The notes: generated by a model from the sequence alone, not told the origin. A stretch of DNA of 64,000 bases from Pomacea canaliculata (GCF_003073045.1 NC_037593.1:11642735-11706734), one strand, 5' to 3'; numbered from the stretch's first letter, positions 1-13,400 are shown. Made by a program: numbers and translations.

Positions 1-959
1 TTACGATTTCCATGGTTGCTGAGAGAGAGAGAGCGTTGTTAAATAAACGTGCTTTGCTTCTCGAATGAATGAACCGAGATAGTCCAAGGGACGAAAAGGA
101 TGCTGAAGGCGCGCTGATTGGTGGTTCGCCAAAGGCAGCTTTATATGCGTTGTGATTGACGTGGTAAAAAGCTGAATGACAGATGAGTGCCGGAGGGGAC
201 ATCATACAGCTCATCACAGTTGATCTTAGTGGCAGTAATTAACGTGTCATCTGGGTAGCATCAGCGGTCAGTAAATATCACTGACCTACATTAATTTTAC
301 AGAGGTGAACGACCGCTAGTGCCAGCATGGTACCATTCCCCACCCACCCTCAACCACTCCTCGTTTTACACACTGCACAAGTGAGTTGTGAGGACTAGTG
401 TTGGTTTGGAGTGAGCTTTAAAAAAAAATGGTGGTCCTATATATAAGCAGATATTTGCAACTATGATTAAACAAGACACTGCTCTAAGCAAAATGTTTAG
501 CAAGTGCTTCAATTATAATCATAGATGACTGTTGCTGAATCTCATTATTTGCTCTTCTACCAGTAACTGTATGCTTATATTACTCTTTGAAAGTTATTTT
601 TGCACTGCTTTAATGTCGACATTATGTGTGTAGCACCTAAGTGTCGTAATCTTACTTAGGTGCAAAAATAACTTTCTACCTATCTGTACATCAAGCGAAA
701 GGTCCTTGACGATGGGGTGACTACCGTGCCGTTAGACATTTGAGACTGCTGCTCCCGTTTAGACTGTGATATCTTCAAAGCTGTGATAAAAGTTTTTCTT
801 GTTCTTTGTGCGTCAAACACATTTTTTGCCAGTCAAACAAAAGCCCTGCCTCCTCGTGGCGACTGGTGGACAAAGTTTATTAAAGTTTATACTTTTCTAA
901 GCTTTGACGAAATGGGCTCTTTCAATACATTTTCCACAAATACAAAAACAACAATCACT
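1..959. other. gene-free left edge
   Basis: No coding sequence could be supported here. Open frames are short, lack recognisable domains and have no splice context. The only structured part is the inverted repeat at 589-676, listed separately. This sequence is not part of the A/D duplication, which begins near 1326. Confidence 0.5.
589..676. repeat. 88-bp perfect-arm inverted repeat (hairpin)
   Basis: A 17-bp arm, gaaagttatttttgcac at 589-605, is matched exactly by its reverse complement at 660-676. A second, inner inverted pair, cacctaagt at 634-642 and acttaggtg at 654-662, overlaps the right outer arm, so two alternative hairpins are possible. It may be a small MITE or a relic of one. I see no clear target-site duplication. 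Confidence 0.6.
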
Positions 960-965
960 CGGGGT

Positions 966-1262
966 ATGAAAAAATGGCCGCCACGGATATGACTTCATCA
1001 AGATGGTCACCTCCATGCCACTTCCGGCAAGATGGCCGCCGCGGATATGACCTCATCAAGATGGCTACCTCCATGCCACTTCCGTCAAGATGGTCGACAA
1101 GATGGTCGCCACGGATATGACCTCATCAAGATGGCAGCACCCACAGGGACTTCCGGCAAGATGGCCGACAAGATGGCCGCCACGGATATGTCCTCATCAA
1201 GATGGCCGCACCCACAGGGACTTCCGGCAAGATGGCCGCCCCCGTGCAACTTCCGGCGGCTG
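966..1262. repeat. minisatellite with AAGATGGCCGCC-type units
   Basis: About four to five imperfect units of roughly 60-75 bp repeat the order aagatggccgcc, acggatatgacctcatcaag, atggc, then cacttccggcaag. The array is much more GC-rich than its surroundings. The core resembles the YY1 recognition sequence, which is inference only. Short open frames through the array are repeat-derived. The array ends about 65 bp before the left edge of the A/D duplication. Confidence 0.8.
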
Positions 1263-1325
1263 TGACGTCACGGCTCCCCTTCCGGCTCCCCAAATGGGGC
1301 ATGAAAACAACATGCCTATACTACT

Positions 1326-4300
1326 GGCGCCATTATAGATAGGAACTTCTGTTTTTATATTTTCGTGTCTTTTCTTTCTCGACTTTCTATTTTTGTTTTT
1401 TTACCAACTTCATTTTTTTTTATTCTTTTATTGTTGTATTCATCATTTAAATACCTTCTGTAAAGGTAAAAGAAAGATATCTTAAGAAACGAGAGCGACA
1501 GGTGTGATTTATTTGGCAAGCTGTTTCTTGAACGATGTTGTAAAGACGGTCCATCAAGATGGGAACACCTTGGCTGCGTCGCATTGACAGTCTTAACTGG
1601 AGTTCAGACTGCGTTCAAGCGAAAAAAATTGTCATTAAAAAAATATTAGAAAAATTTTAAATCTTTACCATCCAATGTAAATCAATTGACTGCTACGTGT
1701 GGTGTGCTTTTAGAATCTTACTGATTCTGTCAACTTCTGTAGCCTGAGGGTTTCCAAGTTCCTGAAAGCTGACATTAGTCAAATTCAAATCAATGGAGGT
1801 TAAAATGGTGCAAGAAATATTATTTAGGTTGGTCACCACATCCATTTACCTGGCGACTTCACTAGATCGAAAAAAAATCAAACTCTCTCTTTACAGTGAG
1901 ATTTTTTAGCCTCAATTTGATGAGCAGAACATGTAAATTAATTCTTGAGTGTTATAATTGCTTGAAATATCGACCGAGGAGGAAGGGTAAAGGTCGCAGC
2001 ACGTGGCAATGCCAGGTAGAACTCATATGCTAACAGAATGAGCATTACCTGGCATTACCCTTTGTGGATTCAAATAAAATTGTATTGTAATGTTTTCATC
2101 TTATCTGAACTTTTGGTTTGAACAGACGACCTCAAGCATTACCTACCTGTGAGTGCAACCTCGGACATCAAAGGAAGTTTACATGCTGACTTCCCTTTGT
2201 AAGCTCGAGGGCAAGACACCTGGATTAGTATCCTGGAATACGTGTTTACTGTAAGACCTGCCTTAACTAGCGGACTGGCGTTGGACCCTTAATCCACAGT
2301 CAGCTTAATAATATTAGTGGTAGACGGACACAATTCGCAGATTTATCAGGTAGTGAGGATGTCAATATGGTATCTACTGAACGTTATACTATTGTCTAAA
2401 TACAGAGGTGTGCATTATGTGTAATAATCACTGGCTGTGCTATATTGTTCATTGCTTAATCAACTAATCATTTACACATCTACCTGAAGATTATCGACAA
2501 GGTTCGATTTTACCATCAGGTGAACTAGACTGTAACCTTGTCCATAAAGACCGCCTTCTCAATATCAGAACCATATCTATCAAATAATGGCTTATAAAAA
2601 CAACAAAGGTTTGTAAAAATGTAAAATAAAGATAGTCTAGGAAGAGTCTTAAAAGGCAGTTGATGTGCGTACTGTGATTTAGCTCCATCCGTGACTGAAG
2701 TTCTCCAGCACATTGACAATTTATTCTGAGTTGTGTTGTAAAGCAGGATATCGTGTAATGTGTTTGTGATGTGTTGTGTTAGCTTTTCAAAGCTCGACAG
2801 GTTCTGTGTGCCACGTTTGGTATACACTTTTGTTATACACATTTCAAAGATAAGATTTGAAATTCTATTGCAGTACACATCTTTTAAATACAACATCTAA
2901 CATTTTCATGATAATTTCAGCACAATACAATATCAAAATTAATTCAAAGATTTTATTATTGCTCGACAGTACCATTTTAGCATATGCATTAAAGCGCAGG
3001 TTCACGGACAGACAGATTTTCCAAGAAAATCATGTTTCAGGCATTTTCTTCCCGCGGCGTGCAGTTGTGACAGAAGCGTTGCTTGGAGAAAGACTTGACA
3101 TTCTCAGGTCTTGTTTGAAGAGGACAATAACAGAGCATGCAAAGCATTTTTTTAAATGTCTACAAAGGTCAGCCTGATCTATACTCCCCTCCATCATGTC
3201 TGATGTCATTGAAAGGGCAGACCGTCAACTCGACCTGAATATCATGATTGATATCATAGATAGAGTGCACAGTGCGACCAGCGGGTTAGAGATAAAAAAA
3301 TATCTAAATTTTATTGCCTTGTTGCTGTTGACAACAAACCGTCGTTTCACTGGACCTCGAGGTCGGCCTGACAAATAAAGGCCTTGGTCTCTCCGCATTT
3401 GTTGTCGTTTAGAAGCAAGACTTTATTGTGCAAGACCTCAACACAGTCTTCGCTACTTAAATAATCGTCCGGCTGGCCTCTGGCCCAGAGAGTGGAATCG
3501 GTCCGCAAGGGGGAGCCATCGGTCCACAGGAAATGGCCTTCGGTCACAATGTCATCTGCTCCAACCCACCAACGGCCGCTCGAGTTTAGCTGTTGTCCTG
3601 CACAAAGCAATATAACGTCCATCTTTTATTCAGCCTTGGATTAATTTCTTCTCAGTATTTAAGCCTCACGACCCAAACTTATCGACAACAGTTTTTTAAG
3701 TGGGTTACAGGTAATTCTTATTTATTTTTTTTTTATTTATTTATTCTGCTGTTGCTGATTCTGCATAGCATAAAGCAAAAATACAATACATAAATATTTT
3801 ACAAAACTTAAACAGCCATGTCGTAAATGTTTTTCAGTGACCTACTTTAACTTGGCAACAGTAGTCAAGATGTGGACCACTTACCGTTAGTGTCCATCAG
3901 CGACAACAAGGCCAAGCCGCCCTCCTCACTTGACTTCGGGTGAAAGAGATGAGCTCCATCATCTTCACAGCGCCTTCTGGCAGCCTGGTAGTCTAGACCG
4001 ATTGTGTAGAACTTCAGACAATGCTTATGGTAAAGCACATAACCCTTCTCCACAGGACAGCCACCTGCACATAAAAAGTGACATTTGTATCAGACGATCA
4101 CTTTTAATGAGTAGAATGATAGTTCAATAGAACTCTGAAGTTTCTTCTGTCGATGATAACAGTCTAATTCATAAAACAGAAGAGCGGCATACTCTGTTGT
4201 TACTATAACTTGTCTAATATTATAACTGTCTAATATTACGAAAAATGAAATAATACAAATGACAGATTGTGACACAACACTACAAATTCTCAGTAACACA

Positions 4301-6113
4301 GTTTTGAATATTAAACTCCCTAACCATACCTCCCTACCTTTGATGTTAAAACAAAACTTTTGAATTCAAAGACGAAGGAGATCATATCGGATAAGTTATA
4401 GAAGTTATAAAGACGCAAAAAGCAATCAATCCTCAAAAGTAAATCATCATTTGTCAATAAATAAACATTTTTTATTTTGCTTCTGTAAACAGCACGAGCT
4501 TTTCTGTCAGGGAAGGAGGAGCAAGAACTTTTCTCGCACTCACATTATTATCTCTATTTTTGAATTAAGGGAAATGAAAACAGATAAATATTTCAATCAA
4601 AGACAAAATCTAATATACTGCAAATGGAACTCGACTTTATACAACTCTAAAAGTCACAACGCTAAATATTTAATAGATAACTGACGGTAAAAACAACCCA
4701 AAGTTTGTACTCGGAAGCTGTATTTTTATCCTTCTGGTGCGTGAAATTAAGAGAAAAGCAGCCTAATAAACTAACAAACAAGCATTTCAAAATACTTTAA
4801 GCATACTTGCAGACACCTCAATGTCTTTCACGACATGCATTACTTGCTATAAAATATATAATCTATGCTACAATATGTATTGATATAAACTTTTCCAGTT
4901 TTTAATGGAAGTGTACCATAAGGTGGTTGCTCCAATATCCTTTTGCCAGCTGAAATTTCTGATAGTAGAGCTGCTTGAGTCTCGTTTGACGTGGTCACGT
5001 GAGTAGCTAAAGCGTTCTCAATGTCGGTAACTTTACTCCTCATCGTCGACATCTCACTACGAGTTTCTGTCTTGAGAACTGCCACATCTTCAGCGATGGC
5101 TGTCAAGTTGCTTATTAACTGACTACGATAGTCGCAATCTGTCAGCCTCGAGGCCGCCCACTTCGATATGCCTATGTCTACCTGTAACATCCGTTCATCT
5201 ACCTGGGACATCCGGTTGTCAACCTGTGACATGCGGTCATCAACCTGTGACATTCGGTCATCAACCTTCGACATCCTGACGTCTACCTGTGACATTCGTT
5301 CATCTACCTTCGGTATCCGGTCTTCCATTTGCTGTTGTTTCAATAACACATTCTTTAGCGTGTCATTTATGTTCATCGTCTCTTTCTCAAACTGAAGGCG
5401 AAAGTCCTCGAAGACTTGATTAACCGCCGTCATCTCTTTTAGCCTTTGCAGTTGAAAATCGCTGAGGGTGTTCTTCGTGGAATTTAGTTCGTCTTGCACT
5501 TCTTTTAGGATTCTACTGATATTCCACAAATCTGCAATCTTTTCCTCTGTTGCGACTAATCGACCAATCAAAGCATCAAGCTGGTCACACTTAGCTTGGC
5601 GATGAACAAGGTGAGCCATTGCAGCCACACCACTTTCCCTGCAGTCGTGGGCTCTGCTGCTTCTCTCTAACTCCTCCACACGCTGAACCAGGCTGGAGAA
5701 ATTCGCCACAGATACACCATCTTCACTAGAGGTCTCCAGATCCTTGTCTATCTGCACTTCGATCTGAGCCCATTGTCTGAGAGGAGACTGGTCGTCAAGA
5801 CAACAGTAGCTGGGGTCCTGGCAGTCAAGCTGACAACTGTAGAGGCCAGGTCTGGCAACTTTCACTGGCAGGTCCAGTGTAAAGTGGTTGTCGGTGAATC
5901 CTGTACTCGCCAGCAGCTGTCCTACGGGATCCTAGAAAGAAATAAGAAGTTTTACACTAAAGAGAAGTGGTCGCTCTACGATTCTTGCTGGATTCTAGAA
6001 GACATAGAATTCTACAAATATTAGTTCGGACTTGTTAAATGTTTTCAAATTCTAAACTATGATGAAGTAACCATCATCGTAATAAATACCAAGATCAATG
6101 TTCTTCCTGTTCT
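1326..6113. repeat. segmental duplication, copy 1 (gene A side)
   Basis: The sequence from ggcgccatta at 1326 to gttcttcctgttcttt near 6113 recurs at 31805-40215 with few differences. It covers the 3' flank of gene A, its two CTLD exons, the coiled-coil exon and part of the following intron. Copy 2 additionally holds an RTE LINE (32188-35424) and a ~520-bp insertion with a MITE (36243-36762). Between 1326 and 3300 I see no gene in this copy. Confidence 0.85.
3310..3315 (-). terminator. poly(A) signal of lectin gene A
   Basis: AATAAA on the minus strand, about 32 bp downstream of the gene A stop codon. The same hexamer sits at the equivalent place after copy D (37558-37563). Confidence 0.6.
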
Positions 6114-7364
6114 TTAGGCTGGTCCTGTGTGTTTTGTTTCAATCAAACATCCCCTAAACATCTTAGTTAAGGTCGATCACAATATCTCTAATTACTTCCC
6201 TCATCACTCTTCTCTATTTTAATGCTACCACCGGGTTTATCCATAACATCTTGTAAGAGCTTTGCGTCCATGTCATCAGGTGTCTAACATACCTTCCATA
6301 TGACGGAGACGGGAGGGAATCCCAAGAACGTGAAGACACCACATCTCAGACGAACCAACGTGACGTCAGACGTGTCGCTAACAACGACCAACTGATTGTT
6401 CGTAGTCTCGGGGGGCTCTGTAGACAGAATATTTGTTGACGTTTCATGTATCTGACCCTTGCTAATCTGCTAAACTAAACTAACAGAAATAATGAACTTA
6501 TTTCGCCGGAGAAATAAAATCAAATTGCAAACAAAATAAGATTTGTATTCTATAGTTATAGAGGAATCATGTTGTTTATGTAAGAAAAAGGTAATCAAAA
6601 CAAAATATCATTAATAAGTCTGATAACTCAACCAAGCGATAATATCTATCGTTCCTTGTCTTCACGTGACTGTAACCCTTTACCTCTAACCACCACCATC
6701 TTGCTCTTATCTACGGTGCTTCCATCAGAAAGTTTGACCTCCACGCGGTACAGTCCGAGGTCACCTGACGTCAGATTATTCAGCCTCACACTGGAGTTGT
6801 CGCCCACAAGCAGTCGCCCCTAAAAATAGTAAATAAGTTCAATTCCTGTCTGTAGTTTTTTTTTTTTTTTTTTTTTTACACAATTGTTGTATCAGTATAT
6901 AATATTAGTGATTATAATCTAGAGACGCAGGTAAAGACCATTTTACCTGGAGGTCTGTCTTCGCCTGTACAGACGTGCTGGCCACCGACTCGCCATTGCG
7001 ATACACAAAGACATGGGCAGTAACCTCAGGACTTGCTTCCATTAACACCAGGTGCTCTCCCTTACACTTAGTCAGGCCCTGAACTCTTGCATCTGTATCG
7101 GATGCGGCAGAAGCTACGACTGTCCATAGCAGGTTTGAGAACAGGCCACCTTGTAAAAGAAATCCAAATATTTGCTCACTGTCCTCAAATAAGAAAACTG
7201 TCTATCAATGCTTTAAAGAAATTTGACTTTACAGAAAATTTAATGATGATATGCGATAACAAGATTACTAAACAAACTCTTAACCATATGTCAAATTCTT
7301 TCTTAATGTGATAACTACAGGACTTACCCAAGATAAGAATGATGGTGACCTTGGTCATTATCAT
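3347..7364 (-). CDS. secreted IgSF-coiled coil-C-type lectin (gene A, CREP/VIgL-like)
   Basis: Inferred exons, in transcript order: 7364-7328, 7149-6947, 6819-6684, 6417-6293, 5931-4917, 4064-3885, 3597-3347. They total 1947 nt, giving 648 residues, and the frame holds at every GT-AG junction. Residues 1-29 form a signal peptide. IgSF1 spans about 36-125; it has a D-x-G-x-Y motif but no Cys on strand F. IgSF2 spans about 126-215 with canonical Cys, Trp and YSC. A coiled coil covers about 215-500, with seven VDxRMSx units at about 376-420 that suggest oligomerisation. A CTLD fills 506-648 with six cysteines, a QPD triplet (galactose type) and an LND calcium-ligand motif. Known snail relatives are haemolymph immune lectins, so the role here is by homology. 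A 5' UTR exon probably lies upstream, because an acceptor-like CTAG precedes the ATG exon near 7395. Its promoter was not found. Confidence 0.85.
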
Positions 7365-7701
7365 TTCCTTGGTCAAAGGTGAAAGCTTGAGATCCTAGAA
7401 TATAATTAAAGCAAGAGTTGTGTATGTACACAGACATTGAACCTCAACGGTGTCATACTATCAATTACTGAAAGAAGTTAGAGAATTTTCTGTTATTAAA
7501 GCTACTTATCTGTCAAGTGTATCGAGAGAGGCTAGTGTTGATTTCCTACAAACAAAACAAACAAAACAAAAATGGGGGCGTAAACAGGTGATTTCCCTGC
7601 CACTGCCGTGCCAACTTCCTAGCTGCACTTAGGCAAGAAGCCAAACTTTCGGAATGTGAAGAAAAACTTTGGCCAAATTGTACAAACACGGCTTGCACGA
7701 G

Positions 7702-8001
7702 CAGGGCCGCCGAGAGCCAGCCCGGGCCCCGGGACAGACGACCTCTCCGGGCCCCTTGTACTTGTAATCGTAAATTATTTTCCCAGTATATAATGTATGT
7801 TTACAATTCGAATCTCAATATCTACACTCAAACTCAACTTCTGCATGTGTAATGCTTGGGTGTTCTGTCCTTAGACCTTTCTTTAAAAGAAAAAGAAAAA
7901 GAGAAGAAGAAAAAAAAATCCACTGACCAAGGCCGGGCCCCCTTGACAGCCGCGGGCCCGGGTACACCAGGCCCCCCTGTCCCCCCCTCTCGTCAGGCCT
8001 G
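7702..8001. mobile_element. hAT-type MITE, 300 bp
   Basis: The ends are imperfect terminal inverted repeats (cagggccgccgagag and, inverted, caggcctgacgagag; 12 of 15 bases agree). The element is flanked by a perfect 8-bp duplication, tgcacgag, at 7694-7701 and 8002-8009, which is the hAT hallmark. It is GC-rich at both ends and AT-rich within. A near-identical copy lies at 36414-36720 in a different place, so the two inserted independently. It has no coding capacity. Confidence 0.9.
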
Positions 8002-8886
8002 TGCACGAGGCATAAATAACATTTTTCAGTGATAAGGAAGATGAGAGGAAATCCGCTGTTATCAAAGAGAAACAGGATGAATGAGCAGGACTGTTAGAGA
8101 ACTGTTGAAAATTTAACACGCTCACATGAAGCTTGTGTTAGTGAATTCGTTATTTCTGTAGCTGTCTTCTCCAGCACCAGTCAGGCTGAAAGCTGTACTT
8201 ACATACAGGCGCACGAGTATACAACCAATTACCATAGCCAGAACATGCAAACTTACCACACGCACTCTCTCTCTACCTCACTTACAAGATGGATCCCTTA
8301 ACAAGCTGAAAAACTATCATTGTGTAAAACTACCTTCCCTTTGCTAAGATAACTTTTGGGTATTTTAGCTTTATACTTCCTTTCCAACAAACATAAATCA
8401 AATAAAACCACAATTTTGTACTTACTGTGTACTAGTGTACTGCGGTACACCATAAAATACTGCCAGACTATTCTCACGAGTTCTCTCGACTTAAATAGAA
8501 AAATATGATGCACTTCTCATTCTGATCACCGCCATCATGAGCTTTCCCACTAGCCTGTATTTGAAAACGAGGCTGCACCTGGCAGGCCGTGCTGCTTTCG
8601 TTTCTGATAATTCTTGTAAACATACATATCTTAGGTGTCAGTCCGACTTGAGTGTCTCCTCTCTGCCAGAAATATGTTTTCGCAAGTAGGGTAGCATGGA
8701 AACTGTGTAGTGCTATGTATGAGCACAGTGCTCCGAACACTAGTTCACACAATGTAAGTTCTTTTTAACACTCTTTCCTCCTTTCCCGTTTATTCCTACT
8801 TCCCTGCTTGTCTTCCTCTGCAGAATCACGATATTCTTAGTTCTTGTTGTCTGCTCCTTGTGTTTCCGTCAGCACTATTTATTCAC

Positions 8887-9290
8887 TTTCCTCTGTTCCT
8901 TTAATGTTTTTGATCTGTAATTTCTTTTGAAACTGTTTAATTGCATTTAGAACTCCTGCGAACTGTAGAAAGTTAGTGGTCAAGTTGTGGAATTGTAGCT
9001 GAAACTCCTTGTATGTGAGATAGTCATCATTTTCTTTAAGTAAATGTCTAACTTTGTAGATATCTTCTCGTAGCCAATCACTAAAGTAAATTGTGTGGTT
9101 GCCTAAAACAATGTTTATGTTGTAGAAGAGACATTCTGCATTAAATTCATCAATAGCTGCGGGTGTACATTTTACATGTAATCTTCTAAAATGTTTCAAA
9201 ACATCATGCCAAAAAGAGTTGTGTATTCTATTAATTAATTAATACATTCACAAATTCACTACCTAGAAAATGTAGTTTATCAAGTTCAGG
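8887..9290 (-). mobile_element. L1/Tx1-type LINE fragment (unit B)
   Basis: The minus strand encodes the region downstream of a LINE reverse transcriptase (motif FWHDVLK in the sister copies, then about 105 residues up to 8879). Sister copies lie at 19817-20760 and 40220-40560. It is truncated at both ends; the 8887 end coincides with the edge of the unit shared with the D/E junction. Clade assignment rests on its similarity in layout to L1-like C-terminal regions and is tentative. Confidence 0.65.
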
Positions 9291-9377
9291 ATACAAGTAT
9301 AGTGTAGATTCCTTTAATACTGCCTTCTTGTAGAAAAGTTTCTTTATCCAACTGATTTTCATTGCAGATAGGATTAT

Positions 9378-9385
9378 TATTGTTG

Positions 9386-9416
<31 letters not shown>

Positions 9417-9446
9417 TGTTGGTGCTGTTGCTGCTACTGCTGCTGC

Positions 9447-9501
<55 letters not shown>

Positions 9502-9503
9502 CA
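9378..9503. repeat. (TTG/TTGCTG)n microsatellite
   Basis: An imperfect run of TTG and CTG triplets, about 125 bp. On the minus strand it reads as poly-Asn and poly-Ser joined to the LINE frame. Equivalent arrays at 20924-20993 and 40696-40819 differ in length and composition, so the array has changed since the units were duplicated. Confidence 0.9.
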
Positions 9504-10331
9504 CCGTGGGGAAGTGTGTATGACTTTGTGAATGTAGGGATGGATGTTGTTCAGCATTTAAGGACGAGAAGTGACTCTAGTCATTATGGGACATCAACAG
9601 TAATGTTCAATTTAACGATCCAGTGGTATACACAAACTACGGATGAATGATTTCTTGATGCCCGACTTGGGAAGTTCTGCGAAGAGCATCTTAAAGTGAG
9701 GGATATGACAAGATTCAAGATTTTGTGTTGCTGTCTGCTTGTACCCTGCAATTAACAACGAGTCATTGTCTTGAAGGGGAGACCTAGCACATCATCAAAT
9801 CAGCGGATTATTGTGTTATTGCTGTCATCACCGTATGTCGCTGTTCTCAGCTGCGACTGCTTGAGGACGACTGAAAAACTGCTCAATTATTGGATTAACG
9901 TATTATTACTACATATTAATACTAATATTGCAGACGATAGTCGATTTTCTAGTCTATCAGAGACACTGCATTTCTCTACTATGGTCCGGCCTGATGTATA
10001 CCAAGTGTCTACAGAAACATGATCGTAGATGCCGTGTCTCTGTTTGTTTGTTTTTTTATATAGTACTGAGTTCACGAATCCACATGCTAAAAATAACCTG
10101 TAAATGTTCTCAAGTGTAAAATATGGTAAGGATTAATTTATCCATTAGTTACAAATTTGTCTGATCTGTCATTTGGAGTGCGATATTTGTATACAATATA
10201 CGGCATCTACCTGTGACTGATATTTCTGTGACAAACAAGATATTACTACCAACAGTCTCACATCTACTGGCACGTCAGCTCTTACATTACAAGGAATAAC
10301 ATGACAATGGTGTGCTGAATGATTTTAATAT

Positions 10332-10337
10332 TTTATT
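10332..10337 (-). terminator. poly(A) signal of lectin gene B
   Basis: AATAAA on the minus strand, about 140 bp after the stop codon of gene B. It is conserved in the corresponding 3' flanks of C (near 22112) and E (41660-41665). Confidence 0.5.
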
Positions 10338-10477
10338 TCATTTCGTTATTTCGTCAAGTATTAGCATGCACAGCTCTCCCCCGTGTGCCAGGGTAAGAGC
10401 AAAAGAAAACTGAGAACAGCTGACTCAACATTACTAACGTACAGAGTGGACAGCACACTATTCGTCCTTCACTCTGT

Positions 10478-13400
10478 TTAGATGTCTACCTGACAAATAT
10501 ACTCCTGCTTCCACGTGCAGGGAAGGTCGTTGAACGCAATACCGCTCGAGAAGAAGACTTGGACACAGTCCTCATTGTTACGGTTGTCCGGCTGGCCGGT
10601 GCCCCAAAGTCCGGTCTCTTTAAACAGAGGGCTGCGGTCGCTCCACAGGAAGTGTCCCTCCACTTCAATGTCATTTGCTCCAATCCATACACCTGCTGGT
10701 ATATCTTGGAGCACTTTACCTGAGCACAAAGAATGATTTCCTTCTTTTAAAGAATATTTCATCTAAATGTCTACCTTACATTTTAATGCTATCTACTGTT
10801 GATTTTAAGGAGTTTCCTGGTTTGAAAAGTGCTCTGTAATATATTTAATGAATGAATACTTCATACGACGAAAAAACTCCAGTTTCAATGCACTACATGT
10901 TTCATTAAGAAACACAAAATCTACAATAACATTCTTTTTTTTTTAATTACAATAATGTTTCGTTTTGGGTTTTTTTTAAACATTTATCTTCCATTAACAC
11001 CATACATATTAAACAATTCATACCCGTTGCAATATAACAAAAATGTATAATAATATGACAAACAGATGATGTAATACATGTCAAAATATATGTATGTCTT
11101 ATTACTGTTTAAATTCTAGTCAATGAGTTGCATATAAGGTAGCCTCTGCTTTACAATTTTTTATTCTTTCATTTCCGAGCGTGCAAGAAAAATTTCAAGT
11201 TTATGTCTATGCTGAAGTATATGCTGACGAAAACAGTCCAGTTTCAATGCTCTACCTGTGTGAAAAACGAGACATGAAACAAAGTGGAATCTTTACCACG
11301 AAGAAATAAGATCAGTGGTCGACAAAGCTGCGGATGGAAAAAAGGAAATGTTATAACTTTGAGATGATCGAAACCCTAAATTGTACACATTCTTAGGTGG
11401 TCACATATTCATTTAAATAAAATTCATTTAGATATCCAACTGATTTGCAAGTAACAACTCTCTTTTTATATATGTGTGTGTGAGAGAGAGAGGGAGAGAG
11501 AGAGACTAAGGCAGTTTCTTCCCGTTTTCTATCTAACTCAAACAATAAAATGTGTGTGTCTATATATATTTTATAACTTGCTTTCGTCTGGACTAGTCAG
11601 AGTATTAATGTCCCTTATTTGTGTTTCATTAAGAAACACGAAAACTGCAATAACATGCTTTTATCAAAATTACAATAATGTTTTGTGTTGGTTTTTTTTA
11701 ACGTTTATTTTCCATTAACACATTACACACTTAAACAATTCATACCCGTTGCAATATAACAAAAATGTATAATAATATGACAAACAGATGAGGTAATACA
11801 TGTCAAAATATATGTATGTCTTATCACTGTTTAAATTCTAATTAATGAGTTGCATATAAGGTAGCCACTGCTTTACAATTTTTTCTTCTTTTATTTCCGT
11901 GCACGAAAAATTAAAAATTTCAAGTTTATATCTATGCTGAAGTATCCGAATGAATTGTTGCAACCATGGGTTGGTCACAAACGTCATCCTACTCTAGACC
12001 CATATTAAATAAAATTATTTTTGTCACCAGTATTCAATGCAGTACTCTTATTTGAAGGCATTTCAATTTAATATATTTGACATTTGCTAATTTTCCGAAG
12101 ATAATGTGACAACATTTCTATTTAGTCTGTTATCCCGTTTTGGACAGCAGTTAGGTACATGTATATTGTCATAATAATGGGAACATTTGTCATAATACAA
12201 TCTTGCATCTTTTTGTCTAGATTAAATTACACTAAGAGTTTTACTTTTATCGTAGGCAAGCGATGCTGGTTCACTTATATTCTCTCTGTCTGGATGTATG
12301 TATTCCTTTATGGCCTTTATGCAACCATTCAAAGAGACAAAGTTAATGTTTACATCATATATACTTTTAAAATCATGGCGTGATAGGAAATTTCCTTTCA
12401 TCTAGTAAGTGTATAATTAAATATATCCATTTGTCTACCAAACCTCTACACAGAAATGGTTTATTCCCAATCTTAATTTTGTTGTTACAAAGGATGAGCT
12501 CTGATGTAATTTCTTCAATTTTTTCACATACAGCACTTTCTCCAAGTATCTTGTACATTTTAAGAACATCCGTCCAGAAACTATTCACATTTACAAAAGA
12601 GGTTTTTTAGGTAAGTTGGCATTTTATGTGAAGACATATTTTTTTTCCATTTACGGTTTCTTTATGTTCCACAAACGTGATAGTGTTAAAGCATTCATAC
12701 AAGTTCTAAGATCACTTATGTCATTCACTACCATTATACATGTTTTTCTCAATTTTTTTCCATCCAACACAAACTGAACTATAAATTTCTGAATGTTATT
12801 AGCAATATGGTCTGGAGGGTTTGGCAGCAATCGCCACAAATGTATTCATTTTGACAAGATGAACGACTTGAGTATTGCTACTCTTCCTAATAGAGTTAAC
12901 TGTCGCTGTAGCCAAATCTTGAACTGTGTTCTAATTTCGGCAAGGTTGCTATCATAATTTAATTTTATACATGCTTTTAGACATTTAGTAATTAAAATAC
13001 CAAGAATTTTGAATTTTTCTGGGTTCCATTGCATCTTTAAGTTGGGTGCGTACTAAGCTGATGAATTTGCTCTACTTCCCATCCATATCGCACTTGATTT
13101 TTCAGTGTTCACAACTAAACCATATATTGTTCAAACGATTTTTAATGTATTCGTTGATTCCTCAAAAGACTATCAACCTCCAAAACGTTCGGTAGCTGGG
13201 AGTAATATTTGCCTCCATGACCATATTTGAGAGTAAAACTGAAATAAGATAAAGTTTAATCTACTTTATTAAAATGGTCTTTACCTACACCAAGTATATC
13301 TCACTGCTTCTAGGTTAGTTCATGTCATATATCTACTAGATCCAAGCTTGTCATCATCTTATCAACTTGTTCTTGCCCTTTAGCATTATTTTTATGTTTG

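Noticed and set aside
1032-1338. Open frames rich in DGRQDGR and KMAAT
   Set aside because: They are translations of the minisatellite in two frames.
2525-2896. 123-residue frame, also present as 120 residues at 36783-37145
   Set aside because: The two copies are a recent duplication, so shared openness means little. The differences change amino acids freely, and no domain was recognised.
9286-9504. Poly-Asn/poly-Ser protein
   Set aside because: It is the translation of a TTG/CTG microsatellite next to LINE debris.
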